A stretch of DNA of 41,733 nt from positions 1 to 41,733 of the forward strand of contig JABGOU010000036.1 of the NCBI GenBank assembly GCA_018645325.1, read 5' to 3'. Within the stretch, counting starts at the first letter, position 1; every line of letters begins with the position of its first letter. Under the pieces are notes generated by a model. The model was not told the DNA's origin. It saw nothing but the letters and a program-made list of their open reading frames with translations, and searched no databases. The position numbers and the translations under genes were made by a program. This DNA is from Desulfobacula sp. Lineage in GTDB: Bacteria > Desulfobacterota > Desulfobacteria > Desulfobacterales > Desulfobacteraceae. This document shows positions 1-8,459 of this stretch, piece by piece.

Positions 1-138
1 ATATATAAAGGTAAGAAGTTAAAAATATCCATATTAAGGATAAATGCTTCTATGATGTGTTTGTTTTTTGGATTGCGATTGAACAATAAAATTCATCACG
101 GATGTGGGGGATACTGTGGGGGGAGGGAATTTCAGAAA
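1..138. other. Non-coding window edge, nothing recognised
   Basis: I see no credible reading frame, RNA fold or repeat here. The stretch lies downstream of the leftward tRNA and is G-rich around 105-128. It may belong to a feature that starts outside the window. Confidence 0.5.
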
Positions 139-172
139 CAAAAAAGGGTCTCAGAAAAACTCCAAGACCCTT
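139..172 (-). terminator. Rho-independent terminator of the tRNA
   Basis: The 8-bp perfect arms AAGGGTCT (144-151) and AGACCCTT (165-172) are separated by 13 nt. Read on the minus strand, the hairpin is followed by a run of six T. It lies just past the 3' end of the tRNA, so the tRNA appears to be a one-gene transcript. Confidence 0.85.
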
Positions 173-182
173 GTAATTATTT

Positions 183-259
<77 letters not shown>

Positions 260-270
260 TCACAGAAGGC

Positions 271-299
271 AATATATAGAAACATCATGTTTCTGTCAA
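271..299 (-). promoter_or_regulatory. Sigma-70 promoter of tRNA-fMet
   Basis: On the minus strand TTGACA (294-299) is followed after exactly 17 nt by TATATT (271-276), a 6/6 and 5/6 match to consensus. The predicted +1 is about 5 nt before the mature 5' end of the tRNA. The spacer contains a small palindrome (AGAAACAT/ATGTTTCT). Confidence 0.85.
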
Positions 300-342
300 G
301 TTTTTTAATTGTGTTTTCTTAATTGTTTTGTATTGAGATGTT

Positions 343-1302
343 TTAATCTTCCAGGGCCCTTCGAAGCTCATCAATGGAAGCTGTGGCTGTTCCGACCTTA
401 GCCACAACAATTCCGGCCGCTGCATTGGCCACCATTGCACTTTCTTTAAAAGATGCACCCGTGGCAAGGCCGAGACCTAAAAGAGAAATGGCTGTATCAC
501 CGGCACCGGAAACATCAAATATCTGCTGGGCTTTGGATTCAATGGTATAGGGATCGCAGCCCTTGTCAAACAAAACCATGCCGTCCTTACCACATGTAAT
601 TATGAGCCGTTCAAGTTTAACCTGGTCCATGATTTTATATCCAGCAGCAAAAAGATCCTTTTCCGATGTTATATCCATATTTGTTGCAAAGCCGGCTTCT
701 TTTTTATTTGGTGTAAGTATGGATACCTGTTTATATTTTGAAAAATCAAGGGACTTTGGATCAGCCAATATCATTACATTGTGTTTTTTTGCCAGTTTAA
801 CGGTCTTTTGAATGAGCTCTCTTGTGAGAAGTCCTTTATCATAATCTGAAAGAATTATAAGATTGGCACGTAAAATTTTATCCTCAATTTTTTTAACCAG
901 TTTTTCAAGCGTATCTTTATTGATATTGTGCTTTATTTCCCGGTCAATCCTCAACACCTGCTGGTTTGAGGCAATCACTCTTGTTTTTCTTGTTGTAGGC
1001 CTTTGCTTTTCGCTTATGATCCCATCAGTTTCAATGCCCATGTTTTCAAGTTTTTCAAATATCATTTGGCCGGCTTTACCAGTTCCTGCAGTTCCAATGG
1101 GCAGGACACCTGCTCCCATGGCCACAAGATTATGAATCACATTGCCCGCACCCCCAAGGGTATGACTTTGTTTTTGTACGCATACCACGGGGACGGGTGC
1201 TTCCGGAGAAATCCTGTCCACGCTTCCCCACAGGTATTCATCAATCATCAGATCCCCTATGACAAGAGCTGTTACATTTTTAAAATCATCAATATTAATC
1301 AT
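343..1302 (-). CDS. rfaE1: D-glycero-beta-D-manno-heptose-7-phosphate kinase (kinase domain only)
   Basis: This 319-aa PfkB/ribokinase-family sugar kinase phosphorylates heptose-7-phosphate to the 1,7-bisphosphate in ADP-heptose synthesis for lipopolysaccharide. The N-terminus reads VIGDLMIDEYLWGSVDRISPE, typical of the HldE kinase half, with the LGGAGNV substrate loop at 49-55 and the catalytic GAGDT at 266-270 (Asp269 as base). It lacks the C-terminal nucleotidyltransferase of fused HldE, so a separate RfaE2 is expected elsewhere. Its ATG overlaps the TGA of thrH by one base (TGATG), implying translational coupling. Family assignment is firm; substrate specificity follows from sequence likeness. 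Confidence 0.88.
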   Translation of the reverse strand: MINIDDFKNVTALVIGDLMIDEYLWGSVDRISPEAPVPVVCVQKQSHTLGGAGNVIHNLVAMGAGVLPIGTAGTGKAGQMIFEKLENMGIETDGIISEKQRPTTRKTRVIASNQQVLRIDREIKHNINKDTLEKLVKKIEDKILRANLIILSDYDKGLLTRELIQKTVKLAKKHNVMILADPKSLDFSKYKQVSILTPNKKEAGFATNMDITSEKDLFAAGYKIMDQVKLERLIITCGKDGMVLFDKGCDPYTIESKAQQIFDVSGAGDTAISLLGLGLATGASFKESAMVANAAAGIVVAKVGTATASIDELRRALED

Positions 1303-1907
1303 CAGATTTCCAATAATGATGCAATCATGGTTTTAAGCTCCGTATAGTTCCCTGTCACCGGGATATCAGGAAAATCATTAAGAACAGAGTCTGGCGGGCA
1401 AAAGAAAAATCCCTGATCCGCTTCTTTTATCATCCCGATATCATTATAGGAATCTCCAAAAGCAATTACGTGATAATTCATTGCCTTTAATGCTTTTACC
1501 GCTTCTTTTTTCTGATTTTCTATCCTGAGGATATAGTCTGTGATATTGCCTTTTTTATCAATGGTCAGACTGTGACAAAGGAGTAATGGATAATTTAATT
1601 TTGCTATCAACGGTTTTGCAAACTCTTCAAAAGTATCTGACAGCATAATAATTTGAGTGTGTTCCCTGATCCAGTTTAAAATATCCAATGCACCTTCAAG
1701 GGGCTCAAGAGTTGCAATTACATTTTGTATATCCTGAATCTTTAAATTATTTTCTTTGAGTAAAGAAAGCCTCTTTTTCATTAATACATTATAATCGCTT
1801 ATATCCCGGGTAGTGAGCCGAAGCTCTTCTATCCCGGTTTTTTTTGCAACATTAATCCATATTTCCGGAAGGAAAACTCCTTCTAAATCCGCAACCAATA
1901 TCTTCAT
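1302..1907 (-). CDS. thrH: ThrH-type phosphoserine phosphatase / homoserine phosphotransferase
   Basis: This HAD-superfamily protein of 201 aa begins MKILVADLEGVFLPEIW, the ThrH signature, with nucleophile Asp7 in DLEG in place of the usual DxD. The motif IV region reads AFGDSYNDIGMI. ThrH proteins dephosphorylate phosphoserine and can pass the phosphate to homoserine. I chose the start at 1907 rather than nine codons upstream because AGGAG lies 7 nt before this ATG and the longer version would overlap hom. It sits 4 nt after hom, which makes homoserine, so a role in threonine synthesis is well supported by context. Confidence 0.87.
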   Translation of the reverse strand: MKILVADLEGVFLPEIWINVAKKTGIEELRLTTRDISDYNVLMKKRLSLLKENNLKIQDIQNVIATLEPLEGALDILNWIREHTQIIMLSDTFEEFAKPLIAKLNYPLLLCHSLTIDKKGNITDYILRIENQKKEAVKALKAMNYHVIAFGDSYNDIGMIKEADQGFFFCPPDSVLNDFPDIPVTGNYTELKTMIASLLEI

Positions 1908-1911
1908 CACT

Positions 1912-3225
1912 CTACTCCTGGTCAGTTTCTTCAATCCTAATCACTATGGGCCTACCTACAACTGAATCTGTTTTTGAAATTTGTTTCAACGCCTTTTGCA
2001 CCCAGGCTTCCTTGGCAATATGTGTAATCATTACAACAGGTACTTTCCCATTGGTTTTTCGCCCCTTTTGGTGGACTGATTTAATACTGATATTATTTTC
2101 ACCCAGAATCCCGGAAATTTTAGCCAGCACTCCAGGATGATCCTGGGCTTCGAACCTGAGATAATATCTTGTGTAAAGCTCGTCCATGGGAAGAATCGGC
2201 ATTGGTTTAATATTATCTTCAGGATATCCCAGAATGGGAACCCGCCTTTTGGTCCCTGAAATAATGTTTCTTGCAATATCTGCAATATCACTCAATACTG
2301 CACTGGCTGTGGGCATCATACCTGCCCCATGTCCATAGAGCATGGTCTGTCCTGTTGCATCGGCATCAATGACAATTGCATTCATGGACATCTCTACATG
2401 GGATAATGGATTTGAACCCGATATCATTGTGGGATGTACCCTTGCTTCCACATAGTCGTCATGGATTTTTCCAATGGCTAAAAGCTTGATGGTATACCCA
2501 AAGGACCGTGCAAATTCAATATCCACGGGTGTAATGTTTCTAATACCTTCCACATGAATGTCTTTTAAATTGATTTCCATGCCGTGGGCAAGGGAATTTA
2601 AAATGGCAAGTTTGTGGGCTGTATCAAATCCATCTATGTCCAAAGAGGGTTCAGCTTCTGCATATCCTAAGTCCTGGGCATGCTTTAGAGCCTCTTCAAA
2701 CCCTGACCCTTCACGGGAAATTTTAGTAAGGATATAATTGCAGGTTCCATTTAAAATTGCTGACATGGACTTGATATCATTGGCCACCAGGGATTCTCTC
2801 AAAGACTTGATAATGGGCATGCAGCCACCACAGCTTGCTTCAAAGCCCAGATCAACCAGATTTTTTCCGGCCACCTTTACAAGATCATTTCCAAAAGAGG
2901 CCAGAAGAGCTTTGTTGGCCGTTACCACATGTTTTTGATTTTCAAGGGCATCCAGAATAAATTTTTTAGCAAGGGTTTCACCCCCAATGGTTTCCACAAT
3001 AATATCTATCTGTGGATCATTGATGATCAAATTTGCATCAGAAACAAGGCTGGTGTCTCCAAGATCAAGTCCACGATCTGTAGTCGTATCAATATCAGCA
3101 ATAGTTTTAAGCTTTAAAGCAGCCCCTATTCTGGATTCCAGCAATTGTTTTTTTTCTTTTAACAGTCTTGCCACTCCCGTTCCGACAACTCCATATCCTA
3201 AAATTCCAATGTGGATTGTTTTCAT
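1912..3225 (-). CDS. hom: Homoserine dehydrogenase
   Basis: This 437-aa enzyme reduces aspartate semialdehyde to homoserine, feeding threonine and methionine synthesis. The Rossmann motif GxGxxG lies at residues 10-15 (ILGYGVVGTG). The catalytic core includes ILNGTCNYILT and EPSLDIDGFDTAHK, and a C-terminal ACT domain starts near YYLRFEAQDHPGVL, so feedback control by an amino acid is likely. The frame extends 30 codons upstream, but MKTIHIGIL is the natural start because upstream residues do not resemble the family. The stop is TAG, with no second in-frame stop for 19 codons. It heads the hom-thrH-rfaE1 operon. Confidence 0.93.
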   Translation of the reverse strand: MKTIHIGILGYGVVGTGVARLLKEKKQLLESRIGAALKLKTIADIDTTTDRGLDLGDTSLVSDANLIINDPQIDIIVETIGGETLAKKFILDALENQKHVVTANKALLASFGNDLVKVAGKNLVDLGFEASCGGCMPIIKSLRESLVANDIKSMSAILNGTCNYILTKISREGSGFEEALKHAQDLGYAEAEPSLDIDGFDTAHKLAILNSLAHGMEINLKDIHVEGIRNITPVDIEFARSFGYTIKLLAIGKIHDDYVEARVHPTMISGSNPLSHVEMSMNAIVIDADATGQTMLYGHGAGMMPTASAVLSDIADIARNIISGTKRRVPILGYPEDNIKPMPILPMDELYTRYYLRFEAQDHPGVLAKISGILGENNISIKSVHQKGRKTNGKVPVVMITHIAKEAWVQKALKQISKTDSVVGRPIVIRIEETDQE

Positions 3226-3350
3226 TCTCTTTTGATTCTCCGATATCACTGTCCATTTAAAATATAATAAATACAATACCCGAACAAAAACCATCAATTT
3301 TTCCGAGTACTGCACAGGACTTAAAAAAATTTCAAATTTCGATCAGGCAC

Positions 3351-3379
3351 TAAATACAATATTCAATTGATGTTGTCAA
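3351..3379 (-). promoter_or_regulatory. Possible promoter of the hom-thrH-rfaE1 operon
   Basis: On the minus strand TTGACA (3374-3379) stands 17 nt before TATTTA (3351-3356). The -35 box is perfect and the -10 box is poor. If used, it gives a leader of about 120 nt before hom. It lies back to back with the purM promoter. Confidence 0.4.
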
Positions 3380-3386
3380 AAAGCTT

Positions 3387-3415
3387 TTGACTTTTCACTG
3401 CATTCTGTTTATCAT
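3387..3415 (+). promoter_or_regulatory. Sigma-70 promoter of purM
   Basis: TTGACT (3387-3392), a 17-nt spacer and TATCAT (3410-3415) match consensus 5/6 at each box. The predicted transcript starts about 45 nt before purM. Confidence 0.7.
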
Positions 3416-3465
3416 TGCAGGGTTTAAAAAGGTATAATAAACGTAATTTTCAAAGGCGGCCTTAT

Positions 3466-4509
3466 ATGAGCAATCCCTTAACATATGCAGATTCAGGTGT
3501 TGATATAGACAAAGCAAATAAACTAATTGATAGAATTAAAGATATTGCAAAATCCACTCCCCGATCAGGGGTAATGGGTGAAATAGGCGGATTTGGTGGC
3601 CTTTACTCCCTGAATCTTTCCAATGTTGCCAATCCAGTTCTTGTCAGCTCAACAGACGGGGTGGGAACTAAGCTTAAAATAGCTTTTATGATGGACAAGC
3701 ATGATACCATTGGCATTGATCTTGTGGCCATGTGTGTTAACGATATTATTGTACAGGGTGCAAAACCCTTGTTTTTTCTTGATTATCTGGCCATGGGAAT
3801 TCTTGACAATGCTGTAGCTGAAAAAATCATCATGGGAATTGCCAATGGCTGCAATCAGGCTGGATGCTCTTTGATCGGCGGGGAAACAGCAGAAATGCCC
3901 GGGCTGTACCAAAAAGGGGAATATGATCTTTCAGGGTTTTCCGTGGGTATTGTTAACAACGATAAAATCATAGACGGTTCTTATATCAGAAACGGCCATA
4001 AACTAATCGGTCTTGCCTCAAGTGGATTGCACAGCAATGGTTTTTCCCTTGTTAGAAAAATATTGTTTGATAAATCCAAGTATACTGTGGATACCAAGCT
4101 CAATGAACTTGACCTGACACTTGGAGAGGAACTCCTTAAACCAACAACCATTTATGTCCCGACCATTTTAAGTCTTTTAAGAGATCTGCCTATTCACGGC
4201 ATAGTACATATCACGGGCGGCGGCATTGATGAAAATATCATCCGGGTCATACCTGACGTATGTAAAGCAATTGTTCACAAGGATGCATGGGAAATCCCTC
4301 CTGTTTTTAAAATTCTTCAAAAAGAAGGGTCTGTTTCAGATTTTGAAATGCAGAGAACCTTTAACAATGGCATTGGAATGGTAATTGTGGTACCGGATGC
4401 ATCTGCCCAGGAAGTCATGGACCGGCTCGGGGCAATGAATGAAAAAGCATATTTCATCGGTGAGGTTGAATCCAGGGAAAATCAAGAGAGCCAGACCCAT
4501 TGGGTTTAG
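3466..4509 (+). CDS. purM: Phosphoribosylformylglycinamidine cyclo-ligase (AIR synthetase)
   Basis: This ATP-dependent enzyme closes the imidazole ring in purine synthesis (FGAM to AIR). The 347-aa length matches the family. It begins MSNPLTYADSGVDIDKAN, and shows the PurM signatures SSTDGVGTKLKIA, ALIGGETAEMPG-like (SLIGGETAEMPG), GLASSGLHSNGFSLVR and HITGGGIDENIIR. The start at 3466 is preferred over 3415 because the 17 extra residues are not family-like. It ends with TAG, followed two codons later by an in-frame TGA. tsaD follows after 30 nt and may be co-transcribed. Confidence 0.95.
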   Translation: MSNPLTYADSGVDIDKANKLIDRIKDIAKSTPRSGVMGEIGGFGGLYSLNLSNVANPVLVSSTDGVGTKLKIAFMMDKHDTIGIDLVAMCVNDIIVQGAKPLFFLDYLAMGILDNAVAEKIIMGIANGCNQAGCSLIGGETAEMPGLYQKGEYDLSGFSVGIVNNDKIIDGSYIRNGHKLIGLASSGLHSNGFSLVRKILFDKSKYTVDTKLNELDLTLGEELLKPTTIYVPTILSLLRDLPIHGIVHITGGGIDENIIRVIPDVCKAIVHKDAWEIPPVFKILQKEGSVSDFEMQRTFNNGIGMVIVVPDASAQEVMDRLGAMNEKAYFIGEVESRENQESQTHWV

Positions 4510-4539
4510 GCCTGACGGGTCATATCCTTTGTTTGTATC

Positions 4540-5541
4540 ATGATAGTACTTGGAATTGAATCATCCTGCGATGAAACCGCAGCCTCCATTGTCAAGGATG
4601 GCACAAAAATCCTTTCTTCCATAATTGCGACCCAGATTGATGTTCATCATAAATATGGTGGCGTTGTACCTGAATTAGCATCGCGAATGCACATAGAAGC
4701 CATTACCCCTGTGGTGGATGAGGCCATAAAAAAAGCAGATATCAGTCTTGAAGATATTGATGCAGTTGCAGCAACAAGGGGCCCCGGACTGATCGGTGCC
4801 CTGCTTGTGGGATTTACCTTTGCGAAATCTCTTGCCTGGGCACGACACCTTCCCTTTGCCGGTGTCAATCATTTGGAAGCCCATATTTATTCACTTTTTC
4901 TTAGCAATTCTAAACCTGAGTTTCCCTTTATTGCCCTGGTGGTTTCAGGAGGACACACCAATATCTACCATGTCACCTCATATACCAATTTTGAACTCAT
5001 GGGACAGACCAGGGATGATGCAGCCGGAGAAGCCTTTGATAAAGTGGCAAAAATGATGGGATTAGGCTACCCTGGAGGCCCGATAATTGAACGCCTTGCC
5101 AAAACAAAAAATCCGGCTTCTATAAAATTCCCTAGAACTTTGCTTGAAAAAGGCAGTTTTGATTTCAGCTTCAGCGGTCTAAAGTCCTCTGTTGCAAGGT
5201 ATATCCATGACAACAAGATTGCAACACCCGATGAAAAAGCTCAGATAGCAGCATCTTTTCAAGAGGCAGTCATTGATGTTCTTTCACAAAAACTGATAAC
5301 TGCAGCCCTCCATAAAAACTGCCGGAATATAGGTGTTTCAGGCGGAGTGTCTGCCAATCAAACCTTTGTAAACAAATTAACCCAAAAAGCAAATTTTCAA
5401 AAAATCAATATTTTTGCCCCACCCGTTGAACTCTGCGGGGATAATGCAGCCATGATAGCAGCCAGAGGATATATCATGATTCAACAAGGACAATTGTGCC
5501 GGTTGAGCCATGATGTATTTTCAAGAACAAAAATAGACTGA
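4540..5541 (+). CDS. tsaD: tRNA N6-adenosine threonylcarbamoyltransferase
   Basis: This 333-aa ASKHA-fold metalloenzyme transfers threonylcarbamoyl to A37 of ANN-decoding tRNAs together with TsaB/TsaE. The start MIVLGIESSCDETAASIV is diagnostic, and metal-binding histidines are visible at His51 (ASRMHIEAI) and in VNHLEAHIYS. Further family motifs are ALVVSGGHTNIY, GEAFDKVAKMMGLGYPGG, FDFSFSGLKSSV and the C-terminal ELCGDNAAMIA. Length and motifs are complete. No strong Shine-Dalgarno is visible before the ATG. Confidence 0.96.
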   Translation: MIVLGIESSCDETAASIVKDGTKILSSIIATQIDVHHKYGGVVPELASRMHIEAITPVVDEAIKKADISLEDIDAVAATRGPGLIGALLVGFTFAKSLAWARHLPFAGVNHLEAHIYSLFLSNSKPEFPFIALVVSGGHTNIYHVTSYTNFELMGQTRDDAAGEAFDKVAKMMGLGYPGGPIIERLAKTKNPASIKFPRTLLEKGSFDFSFSGLKSSVARYIHDNKIATPDEKAQIAASFQEAVIDVLSQKLITAALHKNCRNIGVSGGVSANQTFVNKLTQKANFQKINIFAPPVELCGDNAAMIAARGYIMIQQGQLCRLSHDVFSRTKID

Positions 5542-5629
5542 CATTATTCCAAAAACGAAAATTTGATGGTGGATTTGGATTGAGCAAGAGTTCCTTTTTA
5601 AACCATATACAAGTCTGGCGATAAATTAA

Positions 5630-5757
5630 CTTGTGTTTGAACGAAAACTCACCCATCTACTGCGTTGCTGCAAAAGTTTGACATCCTCATGTACAGGAGT
5701 ACACTCCGGTTTCAAACTTTCTTGCGCCTTGTATATGGGCAATTTTTCGCCCAAACA
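5630..5757. repeat. Large imperfect palindrome between tsaD and nagZ
   Basis: Nested inverted arms occupy most of this 240-nt gap between convergent genes. AAAGTTTGA (5673-5681) pairs with TCAAACTTT (5712-5720), CCCAT (5652-5656) with ATGGG (5735-5739), and the outer GTTTGAACGAAAA region with TTTTTCGCCCAAAC near 5745-5755. The 13-mer GTGTTTGAACGAA at 5633-5645 recurs at 16434-16446 inside another large palindrome. It may act as a bidirectional transcription barrier or be a copy of a dispersed repeat family. Confidence 0.65.
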
Positions 5758-5781
5758 AGGGTTTCCGGTCAGGCACGAACT

Positions 5782-6780
5782 TTATTGGTAGATGTATTGT
5801 TTCTTAATCCTTAAGATTCTTTCCAAAGATTTTTCACCCATTAAATAAAGATTTTCATCCTCTTTAAGCCGTTGGAAAATTTCATGATAAGCTTTATCAA
5901 TAACAGGGCCTTTATGACAGATCAGAGCCATGTCAATTCCAGATATTAAAATCTGCTGTATACATATTTTAATATCATGCTCAATGGCTTTCATGTCCAG
6001 ATCATCCGTCATCACAAGGCCATCATATCCCATCCGGCTGCGTAAAAGATCTCTGGCTATAAAAGGAGACAGACTTGCCGGCCAATGGGCATCAAGCCTG
6101 GGATATAAAATATGAGACAGCATGATTCCTGCTACATCCTGATTTTTCGCCTCCACAAAAGGAACCATGTCTGATTGCATGAGGCTCTCAAAATCAATAT
6201 CCAGGACTGGAAGATGAAAATGAGAATCTTCAACAGTTCTACCGATACCAGGGAAATGTTTGGCCACGGCCATGACACCTTTTTTTTGAAGGCTAAAAAT
6301 AATTTGGGAGCCCAGCTTTGAAACGATTTTTGCATTTCCTTTAAACACCCTTTTTTTCATAATGCTGTCCACCCCTTCTGGTTCAATATCCAGAACCGGG
6401 GCAAAATTCATATTGATCCCCACCTGTTTCAACTCATGGGCTGTAATGGAGGCAAAGGTTTTTGCATCCTCAACAGACTTAATAAAAGGATTGCCCTTAA
6501 ACACGGTAAAAGGTTTTTGAAGCCTTGCCACAACCCCTCCCTCCTGATCTACAGCAATAAAAAGCGGGGGAAGGCCACATGCTTTTGCATAGGCCTGGCA
6601 TTCGGAGCAAAGACTTGTCACCTGTTCCGGGGATTGAATATTATATTTAAAAAGGATGATGCCGCAGGCCTTAATTTCGCCAATAATATATTTCAGTTCA
6701 TCGTTGAGTTCAACACCGTCAAACCCCAGCATCAATCTCTGCCCGGCCATTAATTTTTGAGTTATTATGCTTTTATCCAT
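5782..6780 (-). CDS. nagZ: Glycoside hydrolase family 3, NagZ-type beta-N-acetylhexosaminidase
   Basis: This 332-aa protein should remove N-acetylglucosamine from muropeptides in cell-wall recycling. The family-3 barrel motifs are AVDQEGGVVARL, AVAKHFPGIGRTVEDSHFHLP (substrate-binding Lys-His and the His/Asp pair of NagZ) and the nucleophile region GLVMTDDLDMKAI. No signal peptide is visible, consistent with a cytoplasmic NagZ. Its ATG is preceded on the minus strand by AAGGAA at good spacing. It is convergent with tsaD and appears monocistronic. Confidence 0.88.
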   Translation of the reverse strand: MDKSIITQKLMAGQRLMLGFDGVELNDELKYIIGEIKACGIILFKYNIQSPEQVTSLCSECQAYAKACGLPPLFIAVDQEGGVVARLQKPFTVFKGNPFIKSVEDAKTFASITAHELKQVGINMNFAPVLDIEPEGVDSIMKKRVFKGNAKIVSKLGSQIIFSLQKKGVMAVAKHFPGIGRTVEDSHFHLPVLDIDFESLMQSDMVPFVEAKNQDVAGIMLSHILYPRLDAHWPASLSPFIARDLLRSRMGYDGLVMTDDLDMKAIEHDIKICIQQILISGIDMALICHKGPVIDKAYHEIFQRLKEDENLYLMGEKSLERILRIKKQYIYQ

Positions 6781-6820
6781 CTTATTTCCTTGACTAATCC
6801 CTTATTTTCTTGACTAGCAC
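6781..6820. repeat. Two tandem 20-nt units at the nagZ translation start
   Basis: 6781-6800 and 6801-6820 are near-identical 20-mers, both containing CTTGACTA. The copy next to the gene includes the nagZ ribosome binding site (AAGGAA on the minus strand). In the second copy that site is degraded to AAGAAA. Confidence 0.6.
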
Positions 6821-6909
6821 ATGGTTTAAATATTAGAACATTCATTTTTAAAAAGCCTATTCACATTGACAAAGATTAACCTTTTTAAAAAGTATAACCC
6901 TGGAATACC

Positions 6910-7038
6910 ATGAAAACCGGGACTTTTAAATCAGATTTTATTTTACTCTTTGTTGCCATCATCTGGGGATTTGCCTTTCATTTAATCATTATCGGCAGGC
7001 TGTCCAAACGATTTAACTCATGCTTGCAGGTATGCTGA
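6910..7038 (+). pseudogene. Remnant of a DMT/EamA-family transporter (N-terminus only)
   Basis: A 42-codon frame starts at the ATG at 6910 and encodes a hydrophobic start containing DFILLFVAIIWGFAFHLI. This closely resembles the first transmembrane helix of EamA (drug/metabolite) exporters. After about 26 residues the likeness ends and a TGA stops the frame at 7036-7038. The rest of the roughly 300-aa transporter is absent. A MITE-like repeat begins 41 nt later, so decay or deletion associated with that element is plausible. It could be a short unrelated membrane peptide, but the WGFAF motif favours a remnant. Confidence 0.5.
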
Positions 7039-7078
7039 TCTCTCAATTGCATTATAAAAAATAAATATTTGAATTTCT

Positions 7079-7181
7079 GTAATTGTTCAGCCCGTTAAAA
7101 AAAGTTATTCCCAAAGCCCTGTCTGATGGATATTTGCAGGAGGTTAAGGGCGATTTCAAGCGTAAGAGCTTAAATAATTAC
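7079..7181. repeat. MITE-like palindromic element, internally deleted copy
   Basis: The outer arms GTAATTGTTCAGC (7079-7091) and GCTTAAATAATTAC (7168-7181) enclose sequence nearly identical to the element at 26331-26466. Shared blocks include CCCGTTAAAAAAAGTTAT and GCCCTGTCTGATGGATAT. This copy lacks about 33 nt, namely the second inner arm. It lies upstream of rocD and may carry or disrupt regulatory sequence there. Confidence 0.8.
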
Positions 7182-7259
7182 GAATTTCTTAACTTTTTTT
7201 CAAATTTATGGTATTCAAATTAATGCGGTAACAAACTTTTTATAAAACAAAGGGTAATA

Positions 7260-8459
7260 ATGAATACAAAAGAAATTATCGAACTGGAAAATAAATTCGG
7301 TGCAAAAAATTACAAACCCCTGGATGTAGTTCTTGAAAAAGGCAAAGGCATTTGGGTCTGGGATGTTGAAGGCAACAAATACATGGATTGTCTGGCTGCC
7401 TATTCTGCAGTTAATCAGGGACACTGCCATCCAAAAATCATTAAAAAAATGAAAGAACAGCTTGATAAGCTTTGTATCACATCCAGGGCATTTAGAAACG
7501 ATCAACTTTCTTTGTTTTATAAAGATATCTGCAACCTTACCCATTCACATATGGTTCTCCCCATGAACAGCGGCGCAGAAGCTGTGGAGACAGTGATTAA
7601 AGCCGTCAGGAAATGGGGGTACACAACAAAAAATATTGATGAAGGAAAAGCTGAAATCATTGTTTGTGAAAACAATTTCCATGGGAGAACACTGACCATT
7701 ATCGGATTTTCCACAGAAGAGCAGTACAAGGAAGGATTTGGTCCTTTTACACCGGGATTCAAGGCTATTCCTTTTGGAGATGCCAGGGCTCTTGAAAATG
7801 CCATAACAAAAAATACTGTGGCATTTCTTGTGGAACCCATCCAGGGTGAAGCCGGTGTAATTGTTCCTCCCAAAGGATATTTAAGGGCTGTCAGAGACAT
7901 TTGCACAAAAAACAATGTAGCCCTGGTTTTTGATGAAATCCAGACAGGACTTGGCAGAACAGGAAAACTATTGGCTGAAGAACATGAAGGCATTGAATCC
8001 GATGTCACCTTAATAGGCAAGGCTTTATCCGGTGGTTGCTATCCAGTATCAGCCGTTCTTTCCAATGCTGAGGTTCTAGGTGTCTTTCTTCCGGGTGAGC
8101 ATGGTTCTACTTTTGGCGGAAATCCCGTTGCATGTGCTGTAGCAAGAGAAGCCCTTAAGGTCCTGGTGGATGAGGGCATGATTGAAAATGCTGCGAAACT
8201 GGGAGATTATTTCCAGAAGAAACTAAAAGAGATATCAAGCCCATATGTGAAAGAAGTCCGAGGAAAAGGGCTTTTAATAGGTGTTGAGCTGAAACACGAT
8301 GCAGGAGGAGCAAGGCCTTTTTGCGAAACACTAATGAAAAAAGGTCTTTTGTGCAAAGAGACCCATGAACATGTTATCCGTTTTGCCCCGCCCCTGGTCA
8401 TAACAAAAAAAGACATTGACTGGGCACTTGAAAGAATCAGGGAGGTTCTTATCCCTTAA
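7260..8459 (+). CDS. rocD: Ornithine aminotransferase
   Basis: This 399-aa class-III PLP aminotransferase converts ornithine and 2-oxoglutarate to glutamate semialdehyde and glutamate, linking arginine and proline metabolism. It opens like RocD ([20 protein letters not shown]), followed by [14 protein letters not shown], the PLP-phosphate loop NSGAEAVET, the Asp-containing [14 protein letters not shown] and the Schiff-base lysine in [22 protein letters not shown] lies just before the ATG. The last 11 nt overlap the end of the convergent His-rich gene. Acetylornithine or 4-aminobutyrate aminotransferase is less likely given the N-terminus. Confidence 0.9.
   Translation: MNTKEIIELENKFGAKNYKPLDVVLEKGKGIWVWDVEGNKYMDCLAAYSAVNQGHCHPKIIKKMKEQLDKLCITSRAFRNDQLSLFYKDICNLTHSHMVLPMNSGAEAVETVIKAVRKWGYTTKNIDEGKAEIIVCENNFHGRTLTIIGFSTEEQYKEGFGPFTPGFKAIPFGDARALENAITKNTVAFLVEPIQGEAGVIVPPKGYLRAVRDICTKNNVALVFDEIQTGLGRTGKLLAEEHEGIESDVTLIGKALSGGCYPVSAVLSNAEVLGVFLPGEHGSTFGGNPVACAVAREALKVLVDEGMIENAAKLGDYFQKKLKEISSPYVKEVRGKGLLIGVELKHDAGGARPFCETLMKKGLLCKETHEHVIRFAPPLVITKKDIDWALERIREVLIP

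Noticed and set aside
5542-5781. Small gene between tsaD and nagZ
   Set aside because: No frame has a convincing start or composition; the stretch is mostly explained by the palindrome.
7517-8020. 167-codon minus-strand frame inside rocD
   Set aside because: It is antisense to a complete aminotransferase with all motifs, and has no start context.
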